64,000 nt of DNA from Flavobacterium sp. NRK1 (GCF_024054175.1 NZ_JAMXLA010000001.1:1891930-1955929); one strand, 5' to 3'; counted from the stretch's first letter, positions 19,010-28,984 are shown. Numbers and translations are program-made. Notes: generated from the sequence alone by a model not told the origin.

Positions 19010-19534
19010 ATGAAAAATTATATTGCCGGATTATTGATTATTCTGGCTCTTATTTCCTGTAATTCAAAGCCAGAAAAAAATGTACAGGATACAAGAGAAA
19101 ATTATATATATGAGCAGGTAGGTGCAGTTGATAATAATGATATATATGTTGTTTCTAATCAGGACAGCATAAATAAAAAATGGAGTAGGCTGGTAGGGCG
19201 AAAGCTTAATTATACAGACTCTATAAAACTTAAAGAATTTAGAATAGTTAAGACTCTTACCAAGGGAGATAATGCTCAGCAATGTTATCTTTTATTAGCT
19301 TCTACACCCGATAATATAGCGACTATTGGGGCAATTCTTAATCTTGTTAATGGTAAATTTTACTTTGAACTGAAAGAAATATCCGGAGAAAAAATTAGTG
19401 AAATAATTATATGTAAAGGGCCTGCCTGTATAGATAGTAATTGTAGTCCTAATGTAGTATTAGTAGGAAATGAGAAAAAGCTAATGTGTTCTACTTGTGA
19501 AGAATGTGAAAAAATTTCAGGCAGTATATTTTAA
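19010..19534 (+). CDS. Hypothetical lipoprotein with C-terminal six-cysteine motif
   Basis: The lipobox L-I-S-C at the end of the signal sequence marks a lipoprotein of 174 residues. I do not recognise the family. The striking part is the C-terminus. Six cysteines (135, 140, 145, 160, 163, 166) give the pattern C-x4-C-x4-C-x14-C-x2-C-x2-C. The next gene encodes another small lipoprotein that also ends with six cysteines split by a 14-residue spacer. A disulfide-rich or metal-binding surface domain is possible, but function is unknown. Confidence 0.65.
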   Translation: MKNYIAGLLIILALISCNSKPEKNVQDTRENYIYEQVGAVDNNDIYVVSNQDSINKKWSRLVGRKLNYTDSIKLKEFRIVKTLTKGDNAQQCYLLLASTPDNIATIGAILNLVNGKFYFELKEISGEKISEIIICKGPACIDSNCSPNVVLVGNEKKLMCSTCEECEKISGSIF

Positions 19535-19628
19535 TTTTGTAAGATAATTTAACATACTCTTGTATGTTTTAATTAACCGTTTAAAGTATATTCGTAATAC
19601 AATATTCATCCAACATAATCATATAGCT

Positions 19629-20192
19629 ATGAAAAAAATAATTTTAAAAAGCATTGGATGCCTTTTGCTTTTAAGTATGGCCTGGGGCTGCAGTAATGAG
19701 AATGATACTATAATGTCTGATCAGGAACAAAACCGCTTATCCGATGGATTTCAGTTAAAAGACGGTAGTGTATGGGATGGACAGATAGGAGAAGACCGCG
19801 CAGGTGTTCCAACCATTACAGCAAATATTCAGGAAATAAAAGATGGTTTCGAGGAAATTCTTATATCCAGAGGAAATCCGGTTAAAATTGAGACCGTACA
19901 GATAATAAAGAAAAATGCAACTAATGATCCTTCTGATTTTAATTTTTTCCTGATAGGCGGCGGTCGTGGAACCGATAATACGTCAACATCTATTGGTAAG
20001 CCATTAACAGTTAGTGGAGGGAAATACTTTATTAGCTCAGGTGCAGGTATAAATGGAGATCCTGAAGAAACCGTTAGCTGCAGAGGATGTGGTACCGGAT
20101 GCTTTATTGAATATTATAAAGTTGACGGGCATCTTGTTCCTTATTGTGATTCAGCAGGCTGCGGTCCAATATGCAGTAGGGAGAAGTCTTAA
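19629..20192 (+). CDS. Hypothetical lipoprotein with C-terminal six-cysteine motif
   Basis: The start at 19629 gives a basic N-terminus, a hydrophobic stretch and the lipobox A-W-G-C; a frame start at 19560 would bury this signal. The 187-residue protein has a variable middle with a G-G-G-R-G-T loop. It ends with cysteines at 151, 154, 158, 173, 178 and 182 (C-x2-C-x3-C-x14-C-x4-C-x3-C). The arrangement resembles the gene before it, with the two clusters in the opposite order. No enzyme motif was seen. A good terminator follows. Confidence 0.65.
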   Translation: MKKIILKSIGCLLLLSMAWGCSNENDTIMSDQEQNRLSDGFQLKDGSVWDGQIGEDRAGVPTITANIQEIKDGFEEILISRGNPVKIETVQIIKKNATNDPSDFNFFLIGGGRGTDNTSTSIGKPLTVSGGKYFISSGAGINGDPEETVSCRGCGTGCFIEYYKVDGHLVPYCDSAGCGPICSREKS

Positions 20193-20217
20193 TCAGATTA
20201 TAGAGTTCAGTAATATA

Positions 20218-20250
20218 AAACATGCCTTCATTTTTGAAGGCATGTTTATT
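20218..20250 (+). terminator. Intrinsic terminator after the Cys-rich lipoprotein gene
   Basis: A 13-bp perfect stem (20218-20230 with 20235-20247) with a TTTT loop follows the stop by 25 nt. Only a short T-run follows. Confidence 0.75.
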
Positions 20251-20356
20251 TATAATAATTCGATCGAAATTATTTTGTTATTATAATTGGGAAGTAAATA
20301 ATGATCGTTAAATTTCTGTAAACTCCTAATCTTGCTGTGTTTTTAATGAGTAAAGC

Positions 20357-20388
20357 TTTGCGGAACAGTATTTTTTATGCTATTTTTG
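20357..20388 (+). promoter_or_regulatory. Bacteroidota sigma-type promoter of ppa
   Basis: TTTG (-33) at 20357-20360 and TATTTTTG (-7) at 20381-20388 are separated by 20 nt, matching the Bacteroidota housekeeping promoter. The ppa ATG is 33 nt downstream. Confidence 0.7.
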
Positions 20389-20421
20389 CACCCGCTTAAT
20401 ACGAAATAAAGATAAAGAAAA

Positions 20422-20952
20422 ATGACAGCAGCAAGATTAAATACTTTTGATGTGCTTATAGAGATACCAAAAGGTAGCAGGAACAAATATGAATATGATT
20501 TTGAATTAAAGAAAATACGCTATGACAGAATGCTGTTCTCGTCTATGATGTATCCTGCAGATTATGGTTTTATACCTGAAACTTTAGCACTTGATGGAGA
20601 TCCTTTAGATGTACTTGTATTAGTTACTGAGCCTACTTTCCCGGGCTGCGTTATGGAAGTGAAACCTATTGGTGTTTTCCATATGGCTGATGAAAAGGGG
20701 CCGGATGAAAAAATCATCTGTGTGCCGGTATCAGATCCAATATGGAACAGATTAAATGATCTTAATGAAGTTAACCCACACCTTGTAAAAGAAATTGAGC
20801 ACTTTTTCCAGGTTTATAAAGATCTTGAAAATAAGAAAGTTGATGTAGGTGGATGGGGAGATGCTGCTGAAGCCCGTGAAATTATTGATAAATGTGTAGA
20901 TCGTTTTGAAGCTATTGATAACAAACCTGAAGAGTTGTTCAGCATCAGATAA
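20422..20952 (+). CDS. ppa: Inorganic pyrophosphatase (soluble, family I)
   Basis: Family I PPase hydrolyses PPi to two phosphates in the cytoplasm. The signature D-G-D-P-L-D-V-L-V-L contains the metal-binding Asp residues. I-E-I-P-K-G-S-R-N-K-Y-E-Y-D and R-M-L-F-S-S-M-M-Y-P-A-D-Y-G-F-I-P-E-T are also conserved. The 176-residue length is typical of the prokaryotic hexameric form. It sits directly upstream of a membrane pyrophosphatase gene, with a terminator between. Confidence 0.95.
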   Translation: MTAARLNTFDVLIEIPKGSRNKYEYDFELKKIRYDRMLFSSMMYPADYGFIPETLALDGDPLDVLVLVTEPTFPGCVMEVKPIGVFHMADEKGPDEKIICVPVSDPIWNRLNDLNEVNPHLVKEIEHFFQVYKDLENKKVDVGGWGDAAEAREIIDKCVDRFEAIDNKPEELFSIR

Positions 20953-20972
20953 GAAACACTGGCATAATTGAT

Positions 20973-21011
20973 AAAAAAAGCAATATTCTGTTAAAGAATG
21001 TTGCTTTTTTT
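20973..21011 (+). terminator. Intrinsic terminator between ppa and hppA
   Basis: A 16-position stem with one G-U pair (20973-20988 with 20996-21011) and an A-run/T-run flank ends 52 nt before the hppA ATG. This indicates that the two pyrophosphatase genes are at least partly transcribed separately. Confidence 0.8.
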
Positions 21012-21063
21012 ATTTTGGTTTTTGTTATATTTACAATATTAACAACAAACCAAAACTTTATTT

Positions 21064-23490
21064 ATGGATTCAATAATGATTTACGTGCCGTTAATAATGG
21101 CCGTGCTGGGACTGCTTTTTATGGCTGTCAAAAGATCATGGGTTTTAAAACAGGATGCCGGAGATGGGAAGATGAAGGAAATTTCAGATCACATCTATGA
21201 AGGTGCCCTTGCCTTCCTTAAAGCAGAATACAGGTTACTTACTTTTTTTGTTATAATAGCAAGTGCCGCGCTTGCAGGCATAACGTTTTTGCCCGGTGCA
21301 AAAACACACTTATTAATCGTTATTGCATTTATTTTTGGTGCTGTATTTTCAGCTTTGGCCGGTAATATGGGGATGAAGATCGCTACTAAAACAAATGTGC
21401 GTACCACACAGGCCGCACGTACAAGTTTACCCCAAGCACTTAAAGTATCTTTTGGTGGTGGAACGGTTATGGGGCTTGGAGTTGCCGGTCTTGCGGTACT
21501 TGGGTTAACGAGCTTTTTTATATTTTTCTTTCATTATTTTATGAATGGTGTATGGACTAATGCTGCCGATATGACCATGGTGCTGGAAACCCTTGCGGGA
21601 TTTTCACTTGGAGCTGAATCTATTGCTTTATTTGCACGTGTTGGTGGTGGTATTTATACTAAAGCTGCCGATGTAGGTGCCGATCTTGTTGGTAAAGTTG
21701 AAGCAGGTATTCCGGAGGATGATCCGCGTAACCCGGCTACTATTGCAGATAATGTAGGGGATAATGTAGGGGATGTTGCAGGTATGGGGGCTGACCTTTT
21801 TGGGTCTTATGTAGCCACTGTACTGGCCGCTATGGTTTTGGGTAATTATGTATTAAGAGATATTATTATTGCCAACCCTACTTTTACAGATGTTTTTGGA
21901 GGTATAGGCCCAATATTGCTTCCTATGGCTATAGCGGGTTTTGGTATATTGTTTTCTATTATAGGAACTACTCTTGTTAAGATTAAAGATAATAACGCTA
22001 AAGAAGCACAGGTTCAGGGCGCCTTAAATGTAGGTAACTGGGTATCTATAGTATTGGTAGCCGTATCCTGCTACTTTTTAGTAAAATATATGCTGCCTGA
22101 TACTATGCTTATGCAGTTTTATGGTGAAGAAGCAAAAGAAATATCTTCATTAAGAGTATTTGGAGCTACGATAGTCGGCCTTTTTGTTGGAGGTGTTATT
22201 TCTTCGGTTACGGAGTATTATACAGGGCTAGGTAAAAAACCTATACTGGCAATTGTACAAAAATCCAGCACAGGCGCAGGGACTAATATTATTGCTGGTC
22301 TTGCTACAGGTATGATATCTACTTTTCCTACCGTGCTATTATTTGCAGGTGCCATTTGGGGTTCTTATGCCTTAGCCGGATTTTATGGTGTTGCCTTAGC
22401 AGCGTCCGCTATGATGGCTACAACGGCTATGCAGCTTGCTATTGATGCTTTCGGGCCAATATCTGACAATGCAGGTGGAATTGCAGAAATGAGTGAACTG
22501 CCTAAAGAAGTGCGTACACGAACTGATATTTTAGATTCTGTAGGTAATACAACTGCTGCTACAGGAAAAGGATTTGCCATTGCTTCTGCCGCATTAACTT
22601 CGCTTGCGCTGTTTGCGGCTTACGTAACCTTTACAGGAATTGACGGTATAAACATTTTTAAAGCGCCTGTACTGGCTATGCTTTTTATAGGAGGTATGAT
22701 TCCGGTTGTATTCTCTGCCCTTGCTATGAATTCTGTTGGCAAAGCAGCAATGGATATGGTTTATGAGGTAAGAAGGCAGTTTAGAGATATACCGGGTATT
22801 ATGGAAGGTACAGGTAAGCCGGAATATGGAAAATGTGTTGAAATATCTACCAAAGCTGCATTAAGGGAAATGATGCTTCCGGGAATACTAACTATAGGAT
22901 TTCCTATAGCTATTGCGCTATTAGGTATGCTGGTTTATCCGGACAATAACCAGCTTGTAGCAGAAATGCTTGGCGGGTATATGGCGGGAGTTACAGTATC
23001 TGGCGTGCTTTGGGCTGTATTTCAAAATAACGCCGGTGGTGCATGGGACAATGCTAAAAAATCTTTTGAGGCCGGTGTAATGATCAATGGAGAAATGACG
23101 TATAAGGGATCTGATGCACATAAAGCTGCTGTAACGGGAGATACAGTTGGTGATCCTTTTAAAGATACTTCAGGGCCGTCCATGAATATTTTAATAAAGC
23201 TTACATGCTTAATTGGGCTTGTAATCGCTCCAATTTTAGGCAGCCATACCGAAGGCGCCGAAATTATGAATGTTCAGGCAGCTACTGTTATTGAACAGCC
23301 GGTAGTTACGGGACAGGAATCAAGTAAAGAGATTTCTATTGAACGCCAGAAAGATGCTGATGGAAATGTAATGGCCACAGTTACTATTTCTACCAAAACA
23401 AACAGTGAAGAATTAAAAACAGAACAAAAGACATTTCAGGGTACTGAAGAAGAAGTAAATGCACAGATCGAAGCCCTCAAAAATAAATAG
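21064..23490 (+). CDS. hppA: K+-dependent membrane pyrophosphatase (H+- or Na+-pumping)
   Basis: This polytopic inner-membrane enzyme couples PPi hydrolysis to cation export. The catalytic loops are [20 protein letters not shown], then N-V-G-D-N-V-G-D, then [13 protein letters not shown], and near the end [11 protein letters not shown]. In G-N-T-T-A-A the residue after T-T is Ala, as in K+-dependent enzymes, where K+-independent ones carry Lys. The pumped ion (Na+ or H+) cannot be decided by eye. After the last helix there is an extra hydrophilic tail of about 70 residues, bringing the length to 808. Confidence 0.94.
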   Translation: MDSIMIYVPLIMAVLGLLFMAVKRSWVLKQDAGDGKMKEISDHIYEGALAFLKAEYRLLTFFVIIASAALAGITFLPGAKTHLLIVIAFIFGAVFSALAGNMGMKIATKTNVRTTQAARTSLPQALKVSFGGGTVMGLGVAGLAVLGLTSFFIFFFHYFMNGVWTNAADMTMVLETLAGFSLGAESIALFARVGGGIYTKAADVGADLVGKVEAGIPEDDPRNPATIADNVGDNVGDVAGMGADLFGSYVATVLAAMVLGNYVLRDIIIANPTFTDVFGGIGPILLPMAIAGFGILFSIIGTTLVKIKDNNAKEAQVQGALNVGNWVSIVLVAVSCYFLVKYMLPDTMLMQFYGEEAKEISSLRVFGATIVGLFVGGVISSVTEYYTGLGKKPILAIVQKSSTGAGTNIIAGLATGMISTFPTVLLFAGAIWGSYALAGFYGVALAASAMMATTAMQLAIDAFGPISDNAGGIAEMSELPKEVRTRTDILDSVGNTTAATGKGFAIASAALTSLALFAAYVTFTGIDGINIFKAPVLAMLFIGGMIPVVFSALAMNSVGKAAMDMVYEVRRQFRDIPGIMEGTGKPEYGKCVEISTKAALREMMLPGILTIGFPIAIALLGMLVYPDNNQLVAEMLGGYMAGVTVSGVLWAVFQNNAGGAWDNAKKSFEAGVMINGEMTYKGSDAHKAAVTGDTVGDPFKDTSGPSMNILIKLTCLIGLVIAPILGSHTEGAEIMNVQAATVIEQPVVTGQESSKEISIERQKDADGNVMATVTISTKTNSEELKTEQKTFQGTEEEVNAQIEALKNK

Positions 23491-23512
23491 CTAAACCACA
23501 ATTATGAATGAA

Positions 23513-23546
23513 CAAAGCCCATTGCTAAGCAATGGGCTTTGTTTTT
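23513..23546. terminator. Bidirectional terminator between hppA and the deoxynucleoside kinase
   Basis: A 13-bp perfect stem (23513-23525 with 23529-23541) with a TAA loop and following T-run lies in the convergent gap. Confidence 0.8.
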
Positions 23547-23572
23547 ATAGTGTTTGTTTAAAAGAAGTTATT

Positions 23573-24187
23573 TTAGAATAATCCGTTTACTTCGGCATTT
23601 ATTTTATTAATTATTTCCCCTAAATCTTCGGTATTATCTACAAAGTTATTTTTATCTACATCTATAATAATCAGTTTGCCTTTATCATAGCTTTGTATCC
23701 ATGCTTCATAGCGCTCGTTAAGGCGACTAAGGTAATCTATAGAAATAGAATTCTCATAATCACGCCCGCGCTTGTGTATTTGTTTAACAAGGTTTGGAAT
23801 AGAGCTTCTAAGATAAATAAGCAAATCGGGCGGGCCTACAAAACTTTCCATCATGTCAAAAAGTGTTTTATAATTGTTATAATCACGATTTGTCATAAGT
23901 CCCATAGCATGCAGGTTAGGAGCGAAAATATGAGAATCTTCATAAATTGTCCTGTCCTGTATAGTATTTTTTCCACTTTCGCGTATCTGCATTACCTGGC
24001 TGAAACGGGTATTTAAAAAGTACACCTGAAGGTTAAAAGACCAGCGTTCCATCTGGTGATAAAAATCATCAAGGTAAGGGTTGTCTACCACATCTTCATA
24101 GTGTGGTTCCCATTTAAAGTGTTTGGCTAATAATCCGGTAAGGGTAGTTTTTCCTGCACCTATATTTCCTGCTACAGCTATATGCAT
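23573..24187 (-). CDS. Deoxynucleoside kinase
   Basis: This is a dNK/dGK/dCK-type kinase that phosphorylates salvaged deoxynucleosides. It has the P-loop G-N-I-G-A-G-K-T-T-L at the N-terminus. E-D-R-T-I-Y-E-D replaces the D-R-S/E-R-S motif, and L-I-Y-L-R-S-S-I plus R-G-R-D-Y-E form the lid with Arg residues. The 204-residue length fits the bacterial group. The preferred base cannot be assigned. It overlaps the next upstream gene by 1 nt. Confidence 0.9.
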   Translation of the reverse strand: MHIAVAGNIGAGKTTLTGLLAKHFKWEPHYEDVVDNPYLDDFYHQMERWSFNLQVYFLNTRFSQVMQIRESGKNTIQDRTIYEDSHIFAPNLHAMGLMTNRDYNNYKTLFDMMESFVGPPDLLIYLRSSIPNLVKQIHKRGRDYENSISIDYLSRLNERYEAWIQSYDKGKLIIIDVDKNNFVDNTEDLGEIINKINAEVNGLF

Positions 24188-24981
24188 TATTTGGGTAAAG
24201 TTATTTTATATGTGTTGATTTCAGCGTCTGTAAAAATAGACAAAATTTGGGCTGTATACTGAAAACTTTCAAAGCTTTTTTCAATTATGGCAATTGGCGT
24301 TTGAGTTTGCTTTTCAAAGTTATAGAAGTAAAGTTTACTGTCTTTTTTTATAATAATTTCATTATTAGAGAGTATCTGTACCTGATCATAGGCGGGTACG
24401 TTGCCAAGTGATGACACACTCCCGAAAAGATTTGCCATAAAGCAATTATTAGACTGGTCTATCCAGTAAAAATAATTATAATCGTTCTGATAATATTTAA
24501 GTGTATCAGAAAAAGGCGGGGTTATTGTTTTAAAATTGCCCTGCCCCAGGTAATATAATCCCAGCTTTTGCGTAGTAAGGTCATATACCCATAGCCTGTT
24601 TTGTGAAGCAAGGCCTACGGCTTCGGCAATAAGAGGCTCATTAATATTTGAAAAATTTATACGGGCGGTTTCTGTAAGCTGATTGTCCAGCAATACTACC
24701 GTATTAAATTTTTTGTAGAATAACACGATCTGCAAAGGATTTTGTAGGTCAGCCTTATAAATTTCTCCTAATGAAAGGTTTCTGTATTTAAGAGCTCTAC
24801 CATCTTTTTCTTTACGAAACTCATTATTTACAATAGTATATTTCCACCCGAAAGCATCTGTGCCTAAATAACGCTGCGGGCCGTTTTTAGTATTGGAAAG
24901 AAACTTTACGGGAATTGCAAGCTCCTGTGCCGGCAGCAGGGTTTGGAAACTTAATATAATTAATAATAACAGGTGCTTCAT
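24187..24981 (-). CDS. Hypothetical exported protein, beta-propeller-like
   Basis: The start at 24981 opens directly into a signal peptide (cleavage near L-P-A-Q); an earlier start at 24999 adds six residues. The 264-residue protein consists of repeated short strands with aromatic or aliphatic cores (N-L-S-L-G-E-I-Y, T-V-V-L-L-D-N-Q, L-W-V-Y-D-L-T-T-Q-K-L, K-L-Y-F-Y-N-F). This suggests a small beta-propeller-like fold in the periplasm. No catalytic residues were recognised. It overlaps the deoxynucleoside kinase start by 1 nt, so the two are translationally coupled. Confidence 0.7.
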   Translation of the reverse strand: MKHLLLLIILSFQTLLPAQELAIPVKFLSNTKNGPQRYLGTDAFGWKYTIVNNEFRKEKDGRALKYRNLSLGEIYKADLQNPLQIVLFYKKFNTVVLLDNQLTETARINFSNINEPLIAEAVGLASQNRLWVYDLTTQKLGLYYLGQGNFKTITPPFSDTLKYYQNDYNYFYWIDQSNNCFMANLFGSVSSLGNVPAYDQVQILSNNEIIIKKDSKLYFYNFEKQTQTPIAIIEKSFESFQYTAQILSIFTDAEINTYKITLPK

Positions 24982-25151
24982 AGTATTGGAAAAGTACAAA
25001 AAATAAGCGGGTATTTATATTAAATTTTAAATACAAAGATAGTACTCTGCCGAATTCACAATAGTAAGCCTAAATAAGATAATTAACACGTTTTTCAGTA
25101 ACAAAAGAGTGTTTCAATAGTCTTATAAGCAAAATGATATAATTTAAGACC

Positions 25152-26039
25152 ATGAAAAAAATAGTAATACTTTTCGTTTTAGCCTTATTTTCAGTTGTAT
25201 CTGTAACGGCTCAGGATTTTCAGGGAATGGCTGTTTATGAATCTAAAACCAGTTTAGGAGATAATATGCCCAAGTTAGATGATAAACAGATTACTCCCGA
25301 AATGCGAAAAATGATCGAAGAACGCATGAAATCTATGTTTGAAAAAACGTTTGTGCTGAATTTTGATAAAACCGCATCCCTTTATGCTGAAGAAGAAAAA
25401 ATTGAAGCCAATGATGAAATGAGCAGAGGGTTTAAAATGATGGGCTCAATGATGGGCGGGGGCGGAAAACAGTATAAAAATATTAAAGACAAAATTATAC
25501 TGCAGGAAAAAGAAATTTTCGGTAAAGAATTCCTTGTCAGCGATTCACTTCCGCAAATAAAATGGAAAATGGAAGGGGAATCAAAAAAAATAGGTACCTA
25601 TACCTGTTACAAAGCAACAGCTTCTGTACCTGTAGATAAATCTAACTTAATGAATTTCAGGCCAAAAAAAGGGGCTGAGGAAGAAATAAAAAAGAAAAGC
25701 GAGGAAGAGATAAAGTCTACCAATTTTATGGATATGATTGAAATGCCAAAAGAAAAGACTATTACGGCATGGTATACTCCTGAAGTTCCTATTAGCCAGG
25801 GGCCGGAAGGTTATTATGGCCTGCCAGGACTTATACTTGAAGTAACCGATGGCAAAACTACATTGCTATGTTCTAAAGTCGTGCTAAACCCTAAAGAAAA
25901 AGTTGAAATAAAACCTCTGAAAAAAGGTGAAAAAGTTACTCAGGCTGAATTTAGCGAGATCATGATAAAAAAAATGCAGGAAATGCAGGAAATGTATGGA
26001 GGCGGAAAAGGCAGGACCCAGATTAGGATAGGAGGATAA
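25152..26039 (+). CDS. GLPGLI family protein
   Basis: This is an exported protein of the Bacteroidota-specific GLPGLI family, named for the motif seen here as Y-Y-G-L-P-G-L-I-L-E-V. A signal peptide ends near T-A-Q. The middle carries Met- and Lys-rich segments (M-M-G-S-M-M-G-G-G-G-K) and W-K-M-E-G-E-S-K-K-I-G-T-Y-T-C-Y-K-A, a second family block. The function is unknown. In these genomes GLPGLI genes often sit beside TonB-receptor-like barrels, as here, where the next gene starts 52 nt later and is likely in the same transcript. Confidence 0.92.
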   Translation: MKKIVILFVLALFSVVSVTAQDFQGMAVYESKTSLGDNMPKLDDKQITPEMRKMIEERMKSMFEKTFVLNFDKTASLYAEEEKIEANDEMSRGFKMMGSMMGGGGKQYKNIKDKIILQEKEIFGKEFLVSDSLPQIKWKMEGESKKIGTYTCYKATASVPVDKSNLMNFRPKKGAEEEIKKKSEEEIKSTNFMDMIEMPKEKTITAWYTPEVPISQGPEGYYGLPGLILEVTDGKTTLLCSKVVLNPKEKVEIKPLKKGEKVTQAEFSEIMIKKMQEMQEMYGGGKGRTQIRIGG

Positions 26040-26091
26040 GCGCTGCAAGGCAAAAAACCAATAAAACTTTACTTATAACACTGAACTTTAG

Positions 26092-28836
26092 ATGAAGAAT
26101 TTCTTACTCGCCTTATTGTTATTTATGTCGGCTTTGTCTTATTCGCAAACCATAAAAATGCAGGGTACTATTAAAGATTCTACAGGATTAGCTCTTGAAA
26201 TGGCTAATGTTATGGCTGTGAATAAAACAACCAACAGCATGGATTCGTATGGTATTACTGATGACGCAGGAAGGTACCAGCTGGCTTTAACGGCAAATAC
26301 AACATATATTATTAAAGCAAGCTATATCGGATACACACCTTTTGAGATTACCATTACTACGGGTACAGAGAATATGGTTAAAAATATTGCATTAAAACAG
26401 GGTGTTGAACTTAACGAACTGGAAATTGTGCATGAAATGCCTGTTACAATTAAAGGAGATACAATTGTTTATAATTCTGATTCTTTCACCAATGGCACTG
26501 AACGAAAATTGGGCGATGTACTTAAAAAATTGCCCGGCGTTGAGGTAGATAAAGACGGAGGTATAAAAGTAGAAGGAAAAACGGTATCTAAATTAATGGT
26601 GGAAGGCAAAGATTTTTTTGATGGCGATACCAAGCTTGGAGTTCAGAACATACCTGCCGATGCTGTAAGTAAAGTTGAGGTATTGCGTAACTACAGTGAG
26701 ATCAGCCAGCTTAAAGGTGTTGAGAATAATGAAGATAATGTTGCAATGAATATTAAGCTGAAGGAAGGTAAAAAGAACTTTTGGTTTGGGGATATTAGCG
26801 CAGGAGCGAGTATAGGCGAAGGTGAGCGTTATATAGCTAATCCTAAATTGTTTTACTATAACCCTAAACTTAGTTTAAACTTTATTGGTAATTTTAATAA
26901 TACTGGTGAGTTGCCGCTAACAATGCAGGATTATTTTAAGTTTAGCGGAGGTTTTCGTAACATGATGAAAAAGGGCGGAACCAATTTTAATGTAGGGTCA
27001 AATGATCTGGGTCTTTCATTAATGCGTAATAACAGGGCTAAAGAAATAGAAACAAAATTTGGAGCTGCAAATTTTAGTTATAACCCGATAACATCACTAA
27101 CGTTAAGCGGTTTTGCTATTATAAATTCCAGCAGAACAGAAATGGAAACAAAGAGCCGTAATACACTTCTTGACCCGATAACAGGAAATCCGCAGACTAT
27201 TCAGGATACCGAAGAAACAACAGAGCAAAAAACAGACTATGCCATGTTTAAGCTTAGTTCAAGTTATAAGCCCAATAAAAACTTTCAGGCAGATTATGAT
27301 CTGTTCATGAAAACATCCGATCAGCAGGAGTATGGCGAGCTTTTGTCATCTGTAATGCCGGAAACATCGCAAAGCCAGGATATTTTTACTACTAAAAAGC
27401 AGAAACCTTTCTCTTTTAATCAAAACCTGAATCTTTATTACACCTTAGACGATAAAAATATTTTTGCTTTTGAAGGTCAGCATCTTTACCAGGAAGAAGA
27501 TCCGTTATATAATGTTAATTTAGGCAATAATCCGTTTCCTGATACTGGAGGGGCTTCACCAGGTCTTGGACTGATAGATGCGTCGAGGTATGATATATCC
27601 CAGACACGATTTGTAAAAACCAATAAAACCGATGCCAAGCTGGATTATTATTACACTCTTTCGCCAAAAAGCATTATTAATATAACGGCAGGTAACACCT
27701 ATTCATATCAGAGTTTTGATTCGTCTATGTTTCAGCTATTAGATGATAATAATGTAAACACTATGAGTGATGAAAAAAAAAATGATGTTAGCTATGCATT
27801 TAATGATGCCTTTCTTGCTGCGCATTTTAGGTTTATAACTGGTAAATTTGAATTTAATCCCGGATTAAGTATGCATAGTTATACAATGTATAACGACCAG
27901 TTAGGATCGAGGACAGATAATTATTTTTTCAGGGTTTTGCCGGATGCATTTGCCCAGTTTCAGATTAAAAAATCAGAAAGGCTTACTTACAGGTATTCTA
28001 TGACAACGGATTTTACCGATGTTGCTGATTTTGCCCGTGGACTTGTACTTAATAGTTATAAATCGTTATTTCAGGGTAACAGAAATCTTAAAAACGGTTT
28101 ATACCAAAGCCATTCACTGAACTATTTTAAATATAATATGTTCAATTTTACCCAAATATATGGTAGTCTTACCTATACCCGTAAGATGGATGCTATAAAA
28201 AGCTTATCGGCATTTAGCGGTATTAATCAGGTAAGTACTGTAGAAAACTCTCCCTTTGCTGATGAAAGCATTACGGCTTATGCAGGTTATAACAGAAGTT
28301 TTGCAAGGTTTTATAAAGCATCTTTAAATGCAAGTGTTTCCTGGAGCAGGTTTAATAATTTCAGAGCCAACGGTATAACAGGCGAAAATACAAGTATTGC
28401 TAACTCTATAAGGCAGGTAAGTGAGCAGGTTTCTCAGAGCTATACTGCAAGTTTTGGTACTAATTATAAAACTATTCCAAATCTTGAATTGGGGTATTCA
28501 TTAACACTGAATGATTATACCAGCAATAAATTTTACAATCATAGTCCTTTTGCAAGGCTTGATTATTATTTTTGGGATGCTTTTACTGTTACGGCAAATT
28601 ATGAATATACACACTATTATAACGACAGCAGGACATCTGATAATGAATATGATTTTCTTAGTGCAGACATAATGTACAGGCAAAAAGATAGTCATTGGGA
28701 ATTTAAAGTGGGAGGGACTAATCTTTTAAATACCACCTCTTTAAATGATGACAGCTTTAATCAGCTTTCTACTTATACTTCGCGTTACAGGGTACAGCCA
28801 AGATATTTGCTGCTAACTATAAAATATAATTTATAG
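26092..28836 (+). CDS. TonB-receptor-like outer-membrane barrel with carboxypeptidase-regulatory domain
   Basis: A signal peptide (ending S-Y-S-Q) precedes a CarboxypepD_reg-like domain at about residues 22-105, then a plug-like segment (L-K-K-L-P-G-V-E-V-D-K-D-G-G-I-K-V and V-E-V-L-R-N-Y-S). A long barrel rich in aromatic strands follows and ends in Y-N-L. At 914 residues it is of receptor size. No strong TonB box was seen, so active uptake is not certain. It is coupled to the preceding GLPGLI gene. Substrate unknown. Confidence 0.85.
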   Translation: MKNFLLALLLFMSALSYSQTIKMQGTIKDSTGLALEMANVMAVNKTTNSMDSYGITDDAGRYQLALTANTTYIIKASYIGYTPFEITITTGTENMVKNIALKQGVELNELEIVHEMPVTIKGDTIVYNSDSFTNGTERKLGDVLKKLPGVEVDKDGGIKVEGKTVSKLMVEGKDFFDGDTKLGVQNIPADAVSKVEVLRNYSEISQLKGVENNEDNVAMNIKLKEGKKNFWFGDISAGASIGEGERYIANPKLFYYNPKLSLNFIGNFNNTGELPLTMQDYFKFSGGFRNMMKKGGTNFNVGSNDLGLSLMRNNRAKEIETKFGAANFSYNPITSLTLSGFAIINSSRTEMETKSRNTLLDPITGNPQTIQDTEETTEQKTDYAMFKLSSSYKPNKNFQADYDLFMKTSDQQEYGELLSSVMPETSQSQDIFTTKKQKPFSFNQNLNLYYTLDDKNIFAFEGQHLYQEEDPLYNVNLGNNPFPDTGGASPGLGLIDASRYDISQTRFVKTNKTDAKLDYYYTLSPKSIINITAGNTYSYQSFDSSMFQLLDDNNVNTMSDEKKNDVSYAFNDAFLAAHFRFITGKFEFNPGLSMHSYTMYNDQLGSRTDNYFFRVLPDAFAQFQIKKSERLTYRYSMTTDFTDVADFARGLVLNSYKSLFQGNRNLKNGLYQSHSLNYFKYNMFNFTQIYGSLTYTRKMDAIKSLSAFSGINQVSTVENSPFADESITAYAGYNRSFARFYKASLNASVSWSRFNNFRANGITGENTSIANSIRQVSEQVSQSYTASFGTNYKTIPNLELGYSLTLNDYTSNKFYNHSPFARLDYYFWDAFTVTANYEYTHYYNDSRTSDNEYDFLSADIMYRQKDSHWEFKVGGTNLLNTTSLNDDSFNQLSTYTSRYRVQPRYLLLTIKYNL

Positions 28837-28862
28837 GATATAATATTAGTTTAATTATGTAT

Positions 28863-28892
28863 AAAAGGCTGTCATTTGACAGCCTTTTTTTA
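28863..28892 (+). terminator. Intrinsic terminator after the GLPGLI/barrel operon
   Basis: An 11-bp perfect stem (28863-28873 with 28878-28888), an ATTT loop and a T-run follow the barrel stop by 26 nt. Confidence 0.85.
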
Positions 28893-28942
28893 CATTTTAT
28901 CTATATTGTTTACCTTGTTTATAGCTTGTAATACATATTTTC

Positions 28943-28950
28943 TACATTTG
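28943..28950 (+). promoter_or_regulatory. -7 box (TACATTTG) of the small membrane protein gene
   Basis: TACATTTG fits TAnnTTTG and is 34 nt upstream of the ATG at 28985. Candidate -33 TTG triplets at 28915 and 28926 are not ideally spaced. Confidence 0.5.
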
Positions 28951-28984
28951 ACAATCCCCTTACTTTAACGAGTTTCGAATATAA

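Noticed and set aside
20259..20268. TTCGATCGAA palindrome between the Cys-rich lipoprotein gene and ppa
   Set aside because: Ten-base palindromes of this kind are expected by chance; extension is imperfect.
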